Shown here piece by piece: positions 22,079-22,461 of a stretch of DNA of 22,461 bases. Position 1 is the stretch's first letter; each line of letters begins with the position of its first letter. Made by a program: the position numbers and the translations under genes. The notes beneath the pieces were generated by a model that searched no databases, was not told the origin of the DNA, and was given only the letters and a program-made list of their open reading frames with translations. The stretch lies in the NCBI GenBank assembly GCA_031370485.1, contig JANMQK010000053.1, forward strand, positions 1-22,461, in the 5' to 3' direction. This DNA is from JANMQK01 sp031370485. Its GTDB lineage: Bacteria > Acidobacteriota > Polarisedimenticolia > Gp22-AA2.

Positions 22079-22461
22079 TCAGGCCTTCTGCCGCGCCAGG
22101 ACAATGGCGCCGATCATCGCCACCAGCAGCAGGATGGAGGCGATCTCGAACGGCAGGACGTACGAGCGCAGCATCTCCCAGCCGACGCTCTGCAGATTGC
22201 CGCCGGCGCGCAGTGTCGACGGGGCCGACGAGGCGCCCGGAAGCGCCGCCTTTCCGTAGACGTAGAGCACGATGCCGAGGACACCCAGCCCGATGACCGA
22301 CGAGAAGGTGGCGTGCAGGCGCACCCTGCGCCCCTGCACGTCGCCCAGGTTCACCAGCATGATGACGAAGAGGAAAAGCACCATGATCCCGCCGGCGTAC
22401 ACCAGCACCTGGACCGCCGCCACGAATTCCGCCTCGAGCACGACATAGATCGCCGCGATGC
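22079..22461 (-). CDS. nuoJ: NADH-quinone oxidoreductase subunit J (N-terminus cut by window edge)
   Basis: A membrane subunit of complex I. The frame is open to the right edge, giving about 127 codons and lacking the start and first helix. Recognisable parts are IAAIYVVLEAEFVAAVQVLV followed by YAGGIMVLFLFVIMLVNLG, the pi-bulge helix region typical of NuoJ. A soluble loop (about ASSAPSTLRAGGNLQSVG) and a final helix (EIASILLLVAMIGAIVLARQ) complete it. The in-frame Met near 22441 is internal to a conserved helix, so it is not the start. The stop at 22081-22079 overlaps the ribosome site of nuoK. Confidence 0.95.
   Translation of the reverse strand, partial: IAAIYVVLEAEFVAAVQVLVYAGGIMVLFLFVIMLVNLGDVQGRRVRLHATFSSVIGLGVLGIVLYVYGKAALPGASSAPSTLRAGGNLQSVGWEMLRSYVLPFEIASILLLVAMIGAIVLARQKA

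Overview
The window is GC-rich, gene-dense bacterial DNA from a Gram-negative-type organism (it encodes a polysaccharide export protein, an outer-membrane barrel and Sec-exported proteins). A PEGA-domain Ser/Thr kinase, a DUF4388 protein, a carboxypeptidase-regulatory-like envelope protein and a NuoJ-N complex I followed by an isolated F0 operon together recall Acidobacteriota or a neighbouring deep phylum. This placement is an inference from gene content, since no rRNA or other strong marker is present. All genes but one lie on the minus strand, so transcription mostly runs from the right edge to the left. No stretch over 300 bases lacks a gene. I saw no tRNA, rRNA, CRISPR array or complete insertion sequence.

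Right half (22461 down to about 12926): the end of a respiratory-chain operon, nuoJ (partial)-nuoK-nuoL-nuoM-nuoN, is followed without a clear break by the membrane half of ATP synthase, atpZ-atpI-atpB-atpE-atpF, and then by aroB (3-dehydroquinate synthase). No F1 genes (atpH, A, G, D, C) follow atpF, so the ATP synthase genes are split between loci. Redox-driven proton pumping and the proton channel that uses the gradient are therefore expressed from one strand and probably one transcript. At the 3' end of aroB lies a 155-bp element with perfect 24-bp terminal inverted repeats (12831-12985). It supplies the last codons, the stop and a probable terminator of aroB.

Middle (12688 to 9414): a two-gene signalling unit encodes a histidine-kinase-like protein with a dimerisation/H-box domain but no ATPase domain, and a response regulator whose C-terminal part looks like a decayed GGDEF domain. 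Next come a metallophosphoesterase and, on the plus strand and converging with it, an exported bifunctional-nuclease-domain protein fused to a PDZ domain. An AT-rich divergent promoter region separates the latter from the kinase operon.

Left half (9413 to 1): a translationally coupled three-gene operon encodes a transmembrane Ser/Thr kinase with about four extracytoplasmic PEGA-like domains, an exported TPR plus beta-propeller protein, and an exported TPR/PEGA/PDZ/TPR protein. It looks like one envelope sensing or scaffolding system and is the best candidate here for an undescribed system. A DUF4388 gene follows, with a probable near-leaderless promoter. Last is an exopolysaccharide-type set driven by a near-consensus promoter: a carboxypeptidase-regulatory-like membrane protein, an outer-membrane beta-barrel, and a Wza-type polysaccharide export protein cut by the left edge.
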